Source: Chloracidobacterium sp.
GTDB lineage: Bacteria > Acidobacteriota > Blastocatellia > Pyrinomonadales > Pyrinomonadaceae
NCBI GenBank assembly: GCA_016712045.1
Contig: JADJRV010000003.1
Location: forward strand, 62,001-126,000
Direction: 5' to 3'
Length of the DNA: 64,000 nt
Part shown: one piece after another, positions 62,727-64,000 of the stretch
How the letters are laid out: each line of letters opens with the position of its first letter
Position numbering within the stretch: the first letter of the stretch is position 1
The notes under the pieces: generated by a model
The model's database searches: none
What the model saw: only the letters and a program-made list of their open reading frames with translations
Told to the model about the DNA's origin: nothing
Program-made: the position numbers and the translations under genes

Positions 62727-64000
62727 TCAATTCTCCCAATCTGGAGTGTGGAACGTCCCCTCTTTATCGATCCGCTGATATGTGTGAGCCCCGAAATAAT
62801 CGCGTTGCGCCTGGATGAGATTTGCCGGTAAACGTTCGGTGCGGAAGGCGTCGAAATAGGCGAGGGCGGACGAGAAACACGCGGCCGGGATGCCGTTCTC
62901 GTTGAAGGCGACGACGGCTTTGCGGAGCGAGCTGACGCGTGAATTGAGGAGGTCGGCGAATGTTTTGTCGAGGATCAGGTTTTCGAGTGACGGATCGAGT
63001 CGAATATGCTTTGCGGATCGATTCGAGCAGTTTTGAACGAATAATGCAGCCGCCGCGCCAAATTCTAGCGATCTCGGCGAGATCGAGGCCGTAATTGCTC
63101 TCGGTGGAAGCACGTTGGAGCAGAGACATTCCTTGAGCGTAGGTGAGGATAAATGCACAGAACAGAGCGTCTTCGAGCTCGCCGACGGAGGTCCGCGAAT
63201 GGCTCTGATCAGCGGATGTGCTCATGCCGAAGTATTTCGCCGCGACCTTTGTCCGCACCGCCTTTTGCGCGGAGATCTGACGCATGGAAACGGCGCTGTC
63301 GATCGTCGGAATAGGAACCCCGTGGTCCATCGCGGCCTGCGAGGTCCATTTGCCGGTTCCCTTTTGTCCGGCGGTGTCGAGGATCATCGCGACGAGAGGA
63401 TTGCCGGTCTCGGGATCGGTCTTGCGAAGGACTTCGGACGTGATCTCGACGAGGAACGAATTAAGCTCGCCGCCGTTCCAATCGGTGAACGTGCGGTGCA
63501 GCTCGGTATTCGCCATCCGCAGGACCCGCTGCATAAAATCGTATGTCTCGGCGAGCAGCTGCATCATGCCGTATTCGATGCCGTTATGCACCATCTTGAC
63601 GAAATGCCCGGCCGGGCCCGAGCCCATGTACGCGACGCACGGTTCGTTGTTTACTTTGGCAGAGACGGCCTGGAGCGTGGTCTCGACACGGTCGTAAAAA
63701 TCGCGTCGGCCGCCGGGCATGATCGAGGCACCGTGACGAGCACCTTCTTCGCCGCCGCTAACGCCAATGCCCATAAAACCGACGCCTTTGGAATCGAGTT
63801 CCGCGATCCGGCGGTCCGTGTCAGTAAAATGTGAGTTGCCGCCGTCGATGATCAGGTCATCCTTCTCAAGATGCGGCACGAGATCAGCGATCACGCTGTC
63901 AACGATCGGCCCCGCTGGCACGAGCAGCATGATATTGCGGGGAGATTCGAGTTTGGCGATGAAATCGGCAAGATCGCTGCCGACATCAACCGGCATTCCC
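62727..64000 (-). CDS. gnd: 6-Phosphogluconate dehydrogenase, partial at right edge, one frameshift
   Basis: Cytoplasmic NADP+-dependent enzyme of the oxidative pentose phosphate pathway, turning 6-phosphogluconate into ribulose 5-phosphate. The N-terminal nucleotide-binding domain is cut by the right edge. Seen: IDGGNSHFTDTDRRIAELDS, MGIGVSGGEEGARHGASIMP and the catalytic Lys block FVKMVHNGIEYGMMQ. The frame is lost near 63005-63015 (upstream text LLESIRKAY, correct continuation DPSLENLILDKTFADLLNSR). It ends FHTPDWEN at 62727. The next step, rpe, is at 24054. Confidence 0.93.

Overview
The window looks like chromosomal DNA of a Gram-negative, diderm bacterium, most likely an Acidobacteriota of the Blastocatellia type. 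This is an inference from gene content and style (LpxC, BamD, TonB-domain proteins, pervasive secreted hypotheticals, many short interspersed palindromic repeats); no rRNA or other decisive marker is present. The sequence is probably a draft or metagenome assembly. About twenty genes, including ones normally essential (fmt, bamD, gnd), are broken by what look like single-base indels, usually in or beside homopolymer runs, and a 56-base poly-G run sits at 2927-2982. I therefore describe most broken genes as one gene with a probable sequencing indel and give the rejoined span.

Layout. 0-4 kb: acnA (reverse, runs off the left edge, with indels and an apparent internal deletion), tRNA-Glu, poly-G and a wrecked secreted-protein gene. 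4-13 kb: small metal/zinc-ribbon proteins, a CrtC-like protein, a lipoprotein, two tandem zinc-ribbon membrane proteins, gamma-glutamyltranspeptidase, an NRAMP-type transporter and an MscS channel fused to a cyclic-nucleotide-binding domain. 13-21 kb: a degenerate 20-21 bp repeat array with a helical hypothetical gene, a shattered membrane-protein gene, a Fur regulator, a DUF2520-type oxidoreductase and a very large P-loop ATPase. 21-35 kb: envelope and translation housekeeping (M48 protease, bamD, rpe, a PASTA protein, rsmB, trhO, fmt, alkaline phosphatase, proline catabolism, def). 35-46 kb: a fatty acid hydroxylase-like membrane protein and an acyl-CoA group (B12-binding mutase subunit, AtuA large and small parts, two enoyl-CoA hydratase-family proteins), plus an M28 peptidase, pyrophosphatase and cupin.

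47.9-53.2 kb is the accessory part. A hub of several repeat families is followed by a compact, AT-richer group: an OLD-type ATPase with a TOPRIM domain, a single-pass membrane protein directly downstream, and a convergent PD-(D/E)xK-like protein. This is the best candidate for an undescribed (defence-like) system. 53-64 kb: methyltransferase, paralogous TonB-domain proteins, acyl-CoA carboxylase beta subunit, ATP-grasp protein, EVE protein, lpxC, an O-antigen-ligase-like protein, a DUF1569 protein and gnd (runs off the right edge).

The acyl-CoA genes (carboxylase beta, B12 domain, AtuA, enoyl-CoA hydratases) suggest branched-chain or isoprenoid acid breakdown through propionyl/methylmalonyl-CoA. 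The def/fmt/rsmB/PASTA/rpe order is a scattered version of a common bacterial translation and cell-envelope cluster.
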